From: an uncultured Oscillospiraceae bacterium
GTDB lineage: Bacteria > Bacillota > Clostridia > Oscillospirales > Oscillospiraceae
Direction: 5' to 3'
DNA: 64,000 nt
NCBI GenBank assembly: GCA_910588495.1
Contig: CAJUPU010000014.1
Span: 1 to 64,000 of the forward strand
A program made the position numbers and the translations under genes. Each line of letters begins with the position of its first letter. The first letter of the stretch is position 1. The notes beneath the pieces were generated by a model that saw nothing but the letters and a program-made list of their open reading frames with translations, did not search any database and was not told the origin of the DNA. Below, one piece after another: positions 31,917-41,344 of this stretch.

Positions 31917-34175
31917 ATGATGATGACTGTACTGGCTCTGACCGCCCCGCCGGAGGGCGCCCCGATGACCCTCCGGGGAGTCTTGGAGGCGGCGGCGGAC
32001 GGCGTATACTGGTTCTTCACCAACCTGTCTCCCGCCTTCGCATGGTGCATCCCGGCGCTGGCGGTGTGCATCGGCTTTTTCGTGTACTACTGGCTGTGCC
32101 TGCGCCCCCGGCCCCACAGCCTGGAGTGGATCGCCATGGCGGAGGAGCGCTCCAAGCGCACCCGCATGACCCTCACCCTGCCCCGCCACCCCATGGAGCG
32201 CAGCGACATCCTGCCCGTGCTGCTGCTGACGGCGGTATACGCCGCCACGGCCTTCTTCCGGCTGGGGAACATGACCGGCCCCCAGAGCGTGGTGAAGCTC
32301 CAGCAGGGGGACAGCCTGGCCTTTTCCTACGAGCAGCCGGTGACGGTGGACAAGATCTCCTTCTTCACCTCCCTGGGCACCGGCTCCTATGAGCTGGAGT
32401 GGCTGGACGCGGAGGGGAACTGGCAGGGGAAGGTGAGGCTGGAGCAGCCCTATAACGCGCTGTTCAAATGGAAGGTGCTGGACCTCCAAAACGGGGTGGA
32501 CCAGAACGGCGTCGAGATCGGCGAGGCCAACAACAACCAGGGCCAGCCCCCGCTGGGGGCGATCACCGCCCAGGTGTTCCGCCTCACCGCCGTCAGCGCC
32601 CCCCGGCCGGAGGGGCTGTGGCTGGCGGAGCTGGCCCTGTGGAACATGGGCGCCCCCCTCCATCCCAGCCTGGCCGACGAGGGGGCCCGGGCCCTGTTCG
32701 ACGAGGGGGAGGAGTGGACCGCCAAGTCCACCTATCTGAACTCCTCCTATTTCGACGAGATCTACCACCCCCGCACCGCCCTGGAGCACCTGAACAACGT
32801 CTATCCCTACGAGGTGTCCCACCCGCCCCTGGGCAAGCTGATCTTGTCCGTGGGCATCGCCATCTTCGGCATGGTCCCCTTCGGCTGGCGGTTCATGGGC
32901 ACCCTGTTCGGGGTGCTGATGGTGCCGGTGCTGTATATCTTCCTGAAGAACCTGTTCGGCAAGACCTCGGTGGCCCTGTGCGGCGCGGCCCTGTTCACCT
33001 TCGACTTCATGCACCTGGTGCAGACCCGCATCGCCACCATCGACACCTACGGCGTGTTCTTCATCCTGGTGTCCTATTATTTCATGTACCGCTGGCTGGC
33101 GGTCCCCGCGGGAAAAAAGCTGCGCTGGTATATCCTGCCCCTGTTTTTGAGCGGCCTGTTCTGGGGCATCGGCTGCGCCGCCAAGTGGACGGTGGTGTAC
33201 GCCGGGGCGGGGCTGGCCCTGCTGTGGCTGCTGGGCATGATCTTCAAGGCCGGGGACTGGCGGGAGGCGGACGACCGGGCCCGGCTCCAGGCCGCCCCGC
33301 CGGAGGTGAAGGAGGGCGTGGCCCAGGCCATGTTCCTGGAGACCGCCCCCCCCTGGGAGCGGCCGAAGCTCCCCTCCTTCACCGTCCACGTGTGGGGGAC
33401 CGTGGGGCTGTCGGTGGTGTTCTTCGTGCTCATCCCGGTGTGCGTCTACACCCTGTCCTATTTCCCCTACGCCGTGGCCCGGGGGAACGACCCGGGCTTC
33501 CTGGGCCTGGTCCGGCAGTGCCTCACCTGGCCCTTCCAGCAGCTCCCCCAGCACCTGGCCGCGGCGGGCCAGACTGGGGCGGACGGGGCCAAGCTGGGCT
33601 TTTTCGACGCGATCGGCGGCAGCGCCCACCCGGTGGACATCATGCTGCACAACCAGTATTTCATGTTCACCTACCACCAGGGGGTGCACACCCCCCATCC
33701 CTACGCCTCCTACTGGTATCAGTGGATCTTCGACGGGCGGCCCATCCTGTATTACCGGGACCTGGACGTGCCCGGAGTGAAGAGCCTGTTCGCCTCCTTC
33801 AACAACCCCCTGGTGTCCTGGATGGGGCTGCTGGCCTTTTTCGGCGTGGCCGTGCAGACGGTGCGGCGCAAGTGCGGGCGGGGGCTGTTCATCCTCATCG
33901 CCATCCTGTCCCAGTTCGTCCCCTGGCTGCCCATCGGCCGGATCTTGTTCGCCTACCACTACTTCCCCACGGTCCTCTTCCTGTGCTTTGCCATCGCCTA
34001 TCTGATGGACGGCATGATGGAGCGCAGGCGGCGGGGTTGCCGGCTGGCGGTGTACGGCTTCACCGGCTGCGCCGCTACGCTGTACGCGCTCTTCTACCCG
34101 GCGCTCATCGGGCTCTACATGCCCACCTGGTACAGCCAGTACCTCCTGCGGTGGTTCCCCAGCTGGCCCTTGTAA
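31917..34175 (+). CDS. Protein O-mannosyltransferase (PMT/GT39 family)
   Basis: This ~752-residue polytopic membrane protein belongs to the GT39 family, which moves mannose from a polyprenyl-phosphate donor to Ser/Thr of exported proteins. After two N-terminal helices and a jelly-roll-like insert (~115-260), the hallmark loop appears: SSYFDEIYHPRTALEHLNN...YPYEVSHPPLGKLILSVGIAIFG, containing the catalytic acidic residue, with further landmarks RIATIDTYGVFF and GIGCAAKWTVVYAG. The late loop HPYASYWYQWIFDGRPILYY is also typical. Three consecutive ATGs occur (31917, 31920, 31923); GGAGG at 31910-31914 favours the third. Nearby SLH and S-layer proteins are plausible acceptors (inference). Confidence 0.88.
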   Translation: MMMTVLALTAPPEGAPMTLRGVLEAAADGVYWFFTNLSPAFAWCIPALAVCIGFFVYYWLCLRPRPHSLEWIAMAEERSKRTRMTLTLPRHPMERSDILPVLLLTAVYAATAFFRLGNMTGPQSVVKLQQGDSLAFSYEQPVTVDKISFFTSLGTGSYELEWLDAEGNWQGKVRLEQPYNALFKWKVLDLQNGVDQNGVEIGEANNNQGQPPLGAITAQVFRLTAVSAPRPEGLWLAELALWNMGAPLHPSLADEGARALFDEGEEWTAKSTYLNSSYFDEIYHPRTALEHLNNVYPYEVSHPPLGKLILSVGIAIFGMVPFGWRFMGTLFGVLMVPVLYIFLKNLFGKTSVALCGAALFTFDFMHLVQTRIATIDTYGVFFILVSYYFMYRWLAVPAGKKLRWYILPLFLSGLFWGIGCAAKWTVVYAGAGLALLWLLGMIFKAGDWREADDRARLQAAPPEVKEGVAQAMFLETAPPWERPKLPSFTVHVWGTVGLSVVFFVLIPVCVYTLSYFPYAVARGNDPGFLGLVRQCLTWPFQQLPQHLAAAGQTGADGAKLGFFDAIGGSAHPVDIMLHNQYFMFTYHQGVHTPHPYASYWYQWIFDGRPILYYRDLDVPGVKSLFASFNNPLVSWMGLLAFFGVAVQTVRRKCGRGLFILIAILSQFVPWLPIGRILFAYHYFPTVLFLCFAIAYLMDGMMERRRRGCRLAVYGFTGCAATLYALFYPALIGLYMPTWYSQYLLRWFPSWPL

Positions 34176-34230
34176 GGGGCCTTCCCCCGGGGACACGCCC
34201 ATGGGATCTTCAACTGCGAGGTGATACGAC

Positions 34231-35046
34231 ATGTATCGATGCGACATCCACAGCCACACCCTGATCTCCCACGACAGCCAGGCGCCATTGAGCGGCATGG
34301 TCCACGCGGCCCAGGCGGCGGGGCTTCAAGAGTTCTGCGTCACCGACCACTGCGACCTGCTGGATCTGGACGGCAGGCCCTGGGGGGCCTTCCCCTGGCC
34401 CGCCGCCTGGGAACAGTACCGGGCCGTCCGGGAGGGATCGGGGGACGGGCTCCGGCTGCGCCTGGGCATCGAGCTGGGTTCCGCCCCCCGGGACCCCGCC
34501 GCAGCCCGGGAGATCCTGGCCCAGGGCGGGGAGGAACTGGACTTCGTGCTGGGTTCCCTCCACAACTGGATCGGCCTGGAGGGGGAGATCGACCTGTACT
34601 TCTCCGACTACGGCAAGACGCCGGGGCTGGCCCGAAAGGCGATGGAGTCCACCCTGGAGCACACCTGGACCCTGGTGACCCAGCTGCCCGACTGCTACGA
34701 CAGCCTGGCCCACATCGTCTACCCCCTGCGGTACATCCACCGGGACGGGGTGGACATGACCCTGGCGGACTTCGAGGAGCAGGTCCGGGCCATCTTCACC
34801 CAGGTGGCGGACACGGGCCACGCCATCGAGGTCAACACCTGCCGGGGGCGGGACCTGGCCTGCTGGCCCCTTTTGCTATCCTGGTTCAAACAGTGCGGGG
34901 GGGAGCTGGTCACCCTGGGGGCGGACGCCCACTGTCCCGAGGACGTGGCCAAGGGCATCCCCCAGGCCCTGGACATGCTGAAGGCGGCGGGATTCGACTA
35001 CGTGACCACCTATGAGCGCCGCAGGCCGGTGCTCCACAAACTTTGA
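34231..35046 (+). CDS. PHP-family histidinol-phosphatase
   Basis: This 271-residue protein has the PHP metal-site motifs: DIHSHTLISHDS at the N-terminus, VTDHCDLLDLD, a Glu in LGIELGSAP, LGSLHNW, IVYPLRYIHRDG and the final GADAHCPEDVAKG. This is the pattern of trinuclear-metal histidinol-phosphate phosphatases (HisK/HisJ type), the penultimate step of histidine synthesis. No other his gene is close, so a different small phosphoester is possible. It starts at an ATG after GAGGTGATACGAC and is followed by rpiB 18 bp later. Confidence 0.85.
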   Translation: MYRCDIHSHTLISHDSQAPLSGMVHAAQAAGLQEFCVTDHCDLLDLDGRPWGAFPWPAAWEQYRAVREGSGDGLRLRLGIELGSAPRDPAAAREILAQGGEELDFVLGSLHNWIGLEGEIDLYFSDYGKTPGLARKAMESTLEHTWTLVTQLPDCYDSLAHIVYPLRYIHRDGVDMTLADFEEQVRAIFTQVADTGHAIEVNTCRGRDLACWPLLLSWFKQCGGELVTLGADAHCPEDVAKGIPQALDMLKAAGFDYVTTYERRRPVLHKL

Positions 35047-35064
35047 AAGAGAGGATCTGATGAG

Positions 35065-35505
35065 ATGAAGATCTCCATCGCCTGCGACCACGGCGCGTTC
35101 CAGCTGAAGGAGCGCCTCAAGACCTATCTCACCGGCCAGGGCCACCAGGTCGTGGACTGCGGCGCCGATAGCGCCCAGAGCTGCGACTACCCCGACTTTG
35201 CCGCCCCTGCCGCCCGCCTGGTGGCGGAGGGGAGCTGTGAGCGGGGGGTGGTGCTGTGCACCACCGGCATCGGCATGTCCATCGCGGCCAACAAGGTGAA
35301 GGGGATCCGGTGCGCTTTGTGCCACGAGCCCCTGTCCGCCGAGATGACCCGCCGCCACAACGACGCCAACATGCTGGCCATGGGGGCGGGGGTCACCGGA
35401 GGCAACCTGGCGGAGCGGATCCTGGACGTGTTTTTGTCCACAGACTTCGAGGGGGGCCGCCACCAGCGCCGGGTGGACAAGCTCGCCGCCATGGAGCGGG
35501 AATGA
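35065..35505 (+). CDS. rpiB: Ribose 5-phosphate isomerase B (RpiB/LacAB)
   Basis: This 146-residue protein starts MKISIACDHGAFQLKERL; the DHG motif binds the sugar phosphate. The active-site Cys lies in VVLCTTGIGMSIAANKVKGIRCALCHEPLSAEMTRRHNDANMLAMG (abbreviated), which includes the TTGIG anion hole and the NDANML motif. It interconverts ribose 5-phosphate and ribulose 5-phosphate, or an analogous sugar pair. It shares an operon with the PHP phosphatase and is followed by a palindromic repeat. Confidence 0.95.
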   Translation: MKISIACDHGAFQLKERLKTYLTGQGHQVVDCGADSAQSCDYPDFAAPAARLVAEGSCERGVVLCTTGIGMSIAANKVKGIRCALCHEPLSAEMTRRHNDANMLAMGAGVTGGNLAERILDVFLSTDFEGGRHQRRVDKLAAMERE

Positions 35506-35509
35506 AATA

Positions 35510-35673
35510 AGAACTTGTATTCACAGCCGAAATCGCCGGATGGCTGAGGGATCTTCCCGTCAGGCAAGGCGAATTTTCGCAGGAATAATGGTGTTTATTT
35601 CAAGAAAATTCAACGAAGCATGATGGGAAAAGACCCGGCGAGACGGTGAATCGAGGTTGTGAATACAGGTTCT
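35510..35673 (+). repeat. Palindromic intergenic repeat, family 1 copy 2
   Basis: This 164-bp unit has imperfect 19-bp inverted ends (35510-35528 and 35655-35673, two mismatches). The core is TTTTCGCAGGAATAATGGTG and TTTCAAGA, with arms GAATTTTC/GAAAATTC. The arms differ in sequence from copies 1 and 3 but stay complementary. It begins 4 bp after the rpiB stop. Confidence 0.8.
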
Positions 35674-35702
35674 AAGGGGCGTCTCCCTGGGAGACGCCCC
35701 TT
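35674..35702. terminator. Strong hairpin between rpiB and the RNase M5-like gene
   Basis: AAGGGGCGTCTCCC pairs with GGGAGACGCCCCTT. T-runs are short, so termination may be partial. It separates convergent genes. Confidence 0.6.
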
Positions 35703-35710
35703 GCCTATTC

Positions 35711-36310
35711 CTATCCTCCGCCCAGCAGCCCGTCCAGCTCCTGGGGGGTATACAGCGCGTTGAGCGCCGCCAGCAGGGCCTTGGCGCCCATGTGCTGGGG
35801 CAGGTCCAGCCGCTCCAGCAGCGCCCCCCGCCGCGCCGCCGCGTCCGGCGCCCCCGACAGCCCCAGGGCGAACAGGTCCGCCATGGTCAGCCCCCCCGCC
35901 GGGCGGGCCGGGGCGTCCTCCCCCAGTACGGTGGCCCCCGCCCGGAGCAGGGCGGCGCGCAGCACCGGTCTGGGCATCCCCTCCACCCCCAGCTTGCCCT
36001 CCTTGCCGGGGGCTTTTTTGCGCCGCTCCTTGCCGTACACGTCGGGGATGTAGGCGTGCTTGAGCTGGTCCTTGGGGATGGCCCCTTTGAGGTGGTTGCG
36101 GATGACGAACCCCGCCCCGTCGGAGTCGGTGAGGACGATCAGCCCCCGTACCGCCGCCAGCCTGCGCAGAAAGGCCAGCCGCTCGGCATCCTTGAACACG
36201 CCGAAACCCGCGGTCTCCAAAATGAGGGTGTCCACCACCCCGGCCAGGGCGGCCTTGTCGTACCGGCCCTCCACCACGATGGCCTCCCGGATCCGCAAAG
36301 GGGCGCTCAT
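35711..36310 (-). CDS. rnmV: RNase M5-like Toprim protein
   Basis: This 199-residue protein has an N-terminal Toprim fold: IVVEGRYDKAAL with the catalytic Glu, then LIVLTDSDGAGFVIRNHLKG with the DxD metal site and KHAYIPDVYGKERRKK. This matches Firmicute ribonuclease M5, which trims 5S rRNA precursors, together with its C-terminal DUF4093-type helical part. It overlaps the end of holA by 4 bp and is the last gene of comEC-holA-rnmV. Confidence 0.85.
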   Translation of the reverse strand: MSAPLRIREAIVVEGRYDKAALAGVVDTLILETAGFGVFKDAERLAFLRRLAAVRGLIVLTDSDGAGFVIRNHLKGAIPKDQLKHAYIPDVYGKERRKKAPGKEGKLGVEGMPRPVLRAALLRAGATVLGEDAPARPAGGLTMADLFALGLSGAPDAAARRGALLERLDLPQHMGAKALLAALNALYTPQELDGLLGGG

Positions 36311-37374
36311 ACCGCGGCCCTCCGGCCGGAGGCCAGCTCCACCAGCAGGGCGGTGAGCACCTCGCCGTCCTGGCCCCGGGGGGCGGATTTCACGGCGGCG
36401 TCCGCCTCGGCGCACCGGCGCACGGCGTACCGGCACCAGGCGGGGGAGAACCGCCGGGCGGCGTCCAGCAGCCGCTGGGCCTGCTGCTCCATATAGCCCC
36501 CCCGCATCCCCCACAGCTCCATATACTCCCCCTTGGTCCGGCCCGCGTCCAGATACAGCCGGGCGGTGTAGAGCTGGCGGAAATACTTGCCCATGACGGA
36601 CAGGATCATCACCGGGGACTCCCGCGCGTGGAGCAGGTCGGCCAGCACCGAGGCCGCCCGGTCGAAGTCCTTGCCCGCCAGGGCGTCGGTCATCTTGAAG
36701 GCCACCGCGTCCACCTTGGGCACCGCCAGGGCGTCGATGTCCTCCCGGGTCACCCTGTCGTGGGGGCAGTAGGCGGCGATCTTGCCGATCTCGGAGGACA
36801 GGTCGTGCATCAGATCCCCGCACAAAAACACCAGATAGCCCGCGTCCCGGGTGTCGATGGACTTGCCCGCCTTTTTGAACTGGCGGCAGATCCAGTCGGT
36901 GAGCTGCTCCCCGTCCTGGCGCTGGAAGTCTACCACCCCCCCCAGCTTTTTCAGCAGGGCGAGCAGCTTGGACCGGCCGTCCAGCCTGGGGGAGAGCAGG
37001 TCGTACACGAACACCAGGGTGCAGTACTCCGGCAGGGCGCCCAGCAGCTCCATCAGCCGGTCCCGGCCCTTTTCCCCCTGGGCGAAGAGGTCGAAATCGG
37101 TGACGGTGACCAGGGTGCGCCGGCTCATCATGGGCAGGCAGTCCACCGCCTGCTCGATCCAGTCCAGGGAGCACTCCTTCCCCCGGGCGGCGTGGAGGTT
37201 GAAGTCCTCCAGCCCGTCGGGCAGGATCAGCGCCTTCAGCTTGTCCAGGTAGTAGTCCCGCAAAAACGCCTCCTCCCCATAGAACAGGTAGACCGGCTTG
37301 GGCGTGCCCGCCTTCAGGTCCCCCTTCAGCTCCCGCATGGCGGAGTTGTCCGCTTTTTTCCGTTTGGGCGGCAT
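36307..37374 (-). CDS. holA: DNA polymerase III delta subunit
   Basis: This 355-residue clamp-loader subunit has the N-terminal KPVYLFYGEEAFLRDYYLDKLKAL segment, FNLHAARGKECSLDWIEQAVDCLPMMSRRTLVTV (abbreviated), no Walker A, and a helical C-terminal collar domain. It opens the beta clamp in the replication clamp loader. Its ATG lies 18 bp after the comEC stop, and the order comEC-holA is common in Firmicutes. Confidence 0.92.
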   Translation of the reverse strand: MPPKRKKADNSAMRELKGDLKAGTPKPVYLFYGEEAFLRDYYLDKLKALILPDGLEDFNLHAARGKECSLDWIEQAVDCLPMMSRRTLVTVTDFDLFAQGEKGRDRLMELLGALPEYCTLVFVYDLLSPRLDGRSKLLALLKKLGGVVDFQRQDGEQLTDWICRQFKKAGKSIDTRDAGYLVFLCGDLMHDLSSEIGKIAAYCPHDRVTREDIDALAVPKVDAVAFKMTDALAGKDFDRAASVLADLLHARESPVMILSVMGKYFRQLYTARLYLDAGRTKGEYMELWGMRGGYMEQQAQRLLDAARRFSPAWCRYAVRRCAEADAAVKSAPRGQDGEVLTALLVELASGRRAAV

Positions 37375-37392
37375 GACCGCGCCCCCTTTCCT

Positions 37393-39759
37393 CTAGTGTA
37401 TCCCCACGGCCCCGTCCCGGACGAAGAGGACGATCGTCCCCTCCAGGTCGGTGCGGCGGACCTGGGTCCCCAGGGCGGCGAAGCGCTCCAGGGTCTCCGG
37501 CGCGGGGTGGCCGTAGGAGTTGCCCGCCCCGGCGGAGATCAGGGCGATCTCGGGGGCGGCGGCGTCCAGCAGCTCCTGGCAGCTGGAGCTCTTGGAGCCG
37601 TGGTGGCCCGCCACCAGCACCTCGATGTCGGGGATGGGGCAGTATTTCACCAGCATCTTCTCCACGAAGGCGTCGGCGTCGCCGGTGATCAGCACATCGA
37701 AGTCCCCGTGGGAGCACAGAGCGAACAGCCCGGACTCGTTGGAGGCGCCGCTTCCCAGGGGCGGGAACAGGGCCAGCGACCCCTCGCCCAGCTCCACCAC
37801 CTGGGGCTGCTCCACCGGAAGGACCTGCGCGCCCTCCCGCGCGGCCAGGGCCAGCAGGCGGGCCAGGCCCTCCGGATCGGCGCTCCCCGCCGGGACGGCC
37901 ACCTTGTCCACCTCCATCCGGTAGAAGAGCTGTTCCACTCCGTTGCAGTGGTCGGCGTCGAAGTGGGTGAGCACCAGCACATCCAGCCGGGTGCGGCCCA
38001 TGGCGGCGAAGTAGTCGGCGGCGGTGTCCCCGGCGCTGCGGGAGCCGTCCCCGCCGCAGTCCACCAAAGCCGCCCGGCCCCCGGACAGCAGGGCGGTGGA
38101 CGAGCCCTGCCCCACGTCCAGGGCGGCCACGGTGAGGTCGGCCCGCTCCACCTCCAGCCGCCCCAGGCCGATGGCGGCGCACAGCAGCAGGGCCAGCGCC
38201 CCCACGGCCGTCAGCGGCCTCCGGGGCCGCTCCCGTCCCCAAAACGCCGCCGGCAGGACCAGATACGCCCCCGCCAGCCAGATCAGGCAGTACGGGCTGT
38301 GAGCGCTGAGGGAGGCGAAGGGGAACCGGCCCAGGAGCAGGGCGGTCCACCGGGCGTAGTGGCCCAGCAGCCCCGCGGCGCTCCCCAGCACCGCGGCCAG
38401 GCCGGGGAGAAACACCGCCAGCGTCCCCAAAGCCAGGGCGCACATCATCAGCAGGGACAGGGCCCACAGGGCCAGCGCGTTGGACAGGGGCGACAGGATC
38501 GAGATCTGGCCGAAGTACAGCGCGATGAGGGGAACGGTGAACAGCATGGCTCCCAGGGAGGCGGACACGCCGGTGAGCACCGTCCGGCCTGCCCTCCACA
38601 GCGGGAAGAGGATTTTGTTCTCCTTGGGCGGGCGCTTTTTCTTCAGGGGGCGGTACATCCGCTGGAACAGGGGCTCGGAGATCAGGAGGATGCCCGCCAC
38701 CGAGGCGAAGGACAGCTGCAGCCCCACGCTGGCGGCGGCGAAGGGGTTCTGGACCAGCAGGATCAGCAAAGCCGCGGCCAGGGCGGAGGGGCCGTCCCCC
38801 TCCCGCCGGGCCAGGGGCGCGGCCAGCAGGGCGGTCTGCATGATGACCGCCCGGAAGGCCGACGGGGAGCCCCCGGCCATGAGGGCGTAGAACACCAGCA
38901 GGGGCGCCAGGGCCAGGGCGGTCCTGCGCCGCCGCCCGCACAGCGCCAGCGCCATCTGGACCAGAAAGCTGATGTGGAGGCCGGACACCACCGCCGCGTG
39001 CATTAGCCCCGCCCGGTCGAAGGCGGAGCGCAGCATGCCGTCCAGCCCCCGCTTGTCCCCCAGGGTGACGGCGGCGGCGATGGGGGCGGCGGTATCGTCA
39101 AAGGCGGCGTATATGCCCTTTTTCAGGGCGTGGGCGCACAGGGCGGGCCAGTGGCGGGCCGGGACCCGGGGCGCCGCCGCGATCTCCACATCATCCCCGC
39201 AGTAGGCCAGCAGATACACCCCTTTGGCGGTGTAATAGGTGGTCTCATCCCCGTGGGCGCGCCGGGAGCTCTTCACCCGGGCCGTGCCGGTGAGCCTGTC
39301 GCCGGGCTTCAGCGTCCCCCACTCCTCCGGGCCGTAGGCCAGAACGTCCGGGGCGAAAAAGCCGCCGTCCAGGCCCAGGGTGACGGACCACCCGCCGATG
39401 GAGGTGGGCACCGGGTAGGAGGACACCTGGCCGGAGATGGACACCTCCTCCCCCACCAGGCCCTCCGCCGGGGCCCGGAACAGGGCAGAGTACACACCGG
39501 CCCAGCTGAAGGCCGCCACCCCGCCCAGGCAGAATGCCAATGCCCGCCGGGAGAGCTGATACAGCCTGTACCGGGGCCGCGGGCCCCTGCCCGCGGGGCG
39601 GCGCAGGAGGACCGCCTCCCCGCTCCCCCGAGGCCGGGTGGACAGCCACCCGCCCAGGGCCGGCAGCAGCGGCCCCAGCAGGTACACGGGGCTCAGATCA
39701 TAGCACGCCCACAGGCAGGCGGCGGCGAAGCCCGCCGCAAACCAGGCCAGTTTCCGCAT
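37393..39759 (-). CDS. comEC: DNA uptake channel ComEC/Rec2
   Basis: This 788-residue membrane protein has an N-terminal OB-like region with hydrophobic helices (MRKLAWFAAGFAAACLW), the Competence domain (~210-500; MHAAVVSGLHISFLVQMAL, and AFRAVIMQTALL) and a C-terminal metallo-beta-lactamase-like domain (LDVGQGSSTALL; VLTHFDADHCNGVEQL; VAGHHGSKSSSCQELL). It carries transforming ssDNA across the membrane. No comEA is adjacent. The ATG at 39759 is chosen because the membrane-anchor helix starts there; upstream in-frame sequence is unrelated. Confidence 0.92.
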   Translation of the reverse strand: MRKLAWFAAGFAAACLWACYDLSPVYLLGPLLPALGGWLSTRPRGSGEAVLLRRPAGRGPRPRYRLYQLSRRALAFCLGGVAAFSWAGVYSALFRAPAEGLVGEEVSISGQVSSYPVPTSIGGWSVTLGLDGGFFAPDVLAYGPEEWGTLKPGDRLTGTARVKSSRRAHGDETTYYTAKGVYLLAYCGDDVEIAAAPRVPARHWPALCAHALKKGIYAAFDDTAAPIAAAVTLGDKRGLDGMLRSAFDRAGLMHAAVVSGLHISFLVQMALALCGRRRRTALALAPLLVFYALMAGGSPSAFRAVIMQTALLAAPLARREGDGPSALAAALLILLVQNPFAAASVGLQLSFASVAGILLISEPLFQRMYRPLKKKRPPKENKILFPLWRAGRTVLTGVSASLGAMLFTVPLIALYFGQISILSPLSNALALWALSLLMMCALALGTLAVFLPGLAAVLGSAAGLLGHYARWTALLLGRFPFASLSAHSPYCLIWLAGAYLVLPAAFWGRERPRRPLTAVGALALLLCAAIGLGRLEVERADLTVAALDVGQGSSTALLSGGRAALVDCGGDGSRSAGDTAADYFAAMGRTRLDVLVLTHFDADHCNGVEQLFYRMEVDKVAVPAGSADPEGLARLLALAAREGAQVLPVEQPQVVELGEGSLALFPPLGSGASNESGLFALCSHGDFDVLITGDADAFVEKMLVKYCPIPDIEVLVAGHHGSKSSSCQELLDAAAPEIALISAGAGNSYGHPAPETLERFAALGTQVRRTDLEGTIVLFVRDGAVGIH

Positions 39760-39901
39760 GTCCGCCGCCCCCCTCCAAACGCTCCCCCCTATTGTATCCG
39801 CAACGGGGGGACAAGTCAACGCGGCGGGGGAAATTTGTGCCGAGCCTTGCCAAAACCGCCCCGGTCTGGTATGCTGGGAGGCACTGTGAGGAGTGGATCT
39901 C

Positions 39902-40531
39902 ATGTACATATTTGATTTGGACGGCACCATCACCGACACCAACGGCCTGTGGGCCGAGGTGGACCGGGAATTCCTGTCCCGCCGGGGGCTGGCCAATACC
40001 CCGGAATACGAGCGGGTGGTGTCCCGCTCCATCTACCCCATCGCGGCCCGGTTCACCAAGGACTACTACCATCTGCCCGAATCCCCGGAGGAGATCATGG
40101 CGGAGTGGGACGCGCTGGCGGACCGCCACTACCGGGAGCTGGCCCCCCTGAAGCCGGGGGCGGAGGGATTCCTGCGCCAATGCGCCGCCCAGAAGATCCC
40201 CCTGGCCCTGTTCACCGCCTGCCGCCCCGCCCTGTGCCGGGCGGCGCTGGAACGCTTTCGCCTGCTGGAGCTGTTCGGCCAGATCGTGTACGCCGAGGAG
40301 ATCGGCCTGGAGAAGCGGGACCCCCGGTGCTTCGTCCGGCTCACCGAGCTCTTGGGCGCGCCGATGGAGGCGTGCACCCTGTTCGACGACAGCCCGGACA
40401 ACTGCGCCACCGCCCAGCGGGCGGGCATGACCGCCGTGGGGGTGTACGACGCCTACTACGCCCCCCGGCAGGAGGAACTGAAGGCGGTGTGCGCCCAGTA
40501 CATCCGCTCGTTTGAAGAATTGCTCCCGTGA
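39902..40531 (+). CDS. HAD-family phosphatase
   Basis: This 209-residue protein starts MYIFDLDGTITDTNGLW, with GTGAGGAG 8 bp upstream. Motif I is DLDGT, motif II is LFTACR, and motifs III/IV are KRDPRCF...LFDDSPDNCATAQRAGM. The helical cap places it in the beta-phosphoglucomutase/phosphoglycolate-phosphatase-like group. The substrate cannot be told from sequence. It is divergent from comEC. Confidence 0.85.
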   Translation: MYIFDLDGTITDTNGLWAEVDREFLSRRGLANTPEYERVVSRSIYPIAARFTKDYYHLPESPEEIMAEWDALADRHYRELAPLKPGAEGFLRQCAAQKIPLALFTACRPALCRAALERFRLLELFGQIVYAEEIGLEKRDPRCFVRLTELLGAPMEACTLFDDSPDNCATAQRAGMTAVGVYDAYYAPRQEELKAVCAQYIRSFEELLP

Positions 40532-40587
40532 CAGATCGGCAAAAACCTCCCCGCCCGCATAGGATGTGGGGCAAAGGAGGTGTGAAC

Positions 40588-41328
40588 ATGGAAGATATGA
40601 TCCCATGCTCGCTGAAGGACCAGGAGGTATTCCAGCGGGTGTGGCAGCGGGTGATGGCCGGGCGCGGGGAGGCCAGCAGCCCCATCCGGCCCGGCCCCGC
40701 CGACGGGGGGGACGTGTCCTGCGCGTGCCTCAAGGCCCTGGTTCGTCAGGAGCAGGACGGGCTGCCCCCGGTCTGCCTGCCCCAGGAGGAGGAGCCCCAG
40801 CCTCCGGCGGCGGAGCGCCCCCCGGTGGAGGAGGCCCCCGTGCCCCCCGCCGGCGGCCTGCCCCCCCAGGAGGGCAGCGGCTGGGGCGGCGACCTGCCCT
40901 CCGGGTGGGAGGAGCCCCAGGGCGGCGACGACCGCACCGTCCGGCTGCGGAGCCACGTGATGGACGCCCTGGAGGGGTGGCAGTTCTACCGCCATCTGGC
41001 CCGCCGGGCCAGGGGCACCGACGCCCGGGCGCTGAACGCCCTGGCCGGGGAACTGCACAAGCACGCCCGGAAGCTGTCGGCGGCCTACTTTTTGCTCACC
41101 GGGCTGCGCTATTGGCCCACGGAGGTGCTGGGGGCCCCGGCCATCCCGTCCTACTGGGGGGCGCTGCGCGCCCGCCACCAGGCGGAGCAGCGCCAGGAGA
41201 CCGCCTTCCGCCTGGCCGCGGACGACTGGGAGGACCAGGAGATGCTGGCGCTGTACGGGGAGCTGGCCGACGCCTGCCAGCAGCGCTGCCGGAGGCTGCG
41301 GGCCCTGCTGGAGCAGGGCGTGGGCTGA
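40588..41328 (+). CDS. Ferritin-like helical protein with Pro/Glu linker
   Basis: This 246-residue protein starts at an ATG after AAAGGAGGTG. Residues ~55-115 are a Pro/Glu/Gly-rich disordered linker. Residues 120-246 form helices with the DALEGWQFYRHLARRARG and ELHKHARKLSAAYFLLTG patterns that suggest a rubrerythrin/ferritin-like four-helix bundle, although the paired ExxH metal motifs are not clear. An N-terminal CSLKDQEVFQRVWQRVM helix recalls short spore-coat or ferritin-like proteins of Clostridia. The function is unknown. Confidence 0.65.
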   Translation: MEDMIPCSLKDQEVFQRVWQRVMAGRGEASSPIRPGPADGGDVSCACLKALVRQEQDGLPPVCLPQEEEPQPPAAERPPVEEAPVPPAGGLPPQEGSGWGGDLPSGWEEPQGGDDRTVRLRSHVMDALEGWQFYRHLARRARGTDARALNALAGELHKHARKLSAAYFLLTGLRYWPTEVLGAPAIPSYWGALRARHQAEQRQETAFRLAADDWEDQEMLALYGELADACQQRCRRLRALLEQGVG

Positions 41329-41344
41329 GACGCTACTTATGAGC

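Noticed and set aside
39760..40032. A 91-residue N-terminal extension of ComEC
   Set aside because: It overlaps the promoter region and start of the divergent HAD gene, and family similarity begins at MRKLAW.
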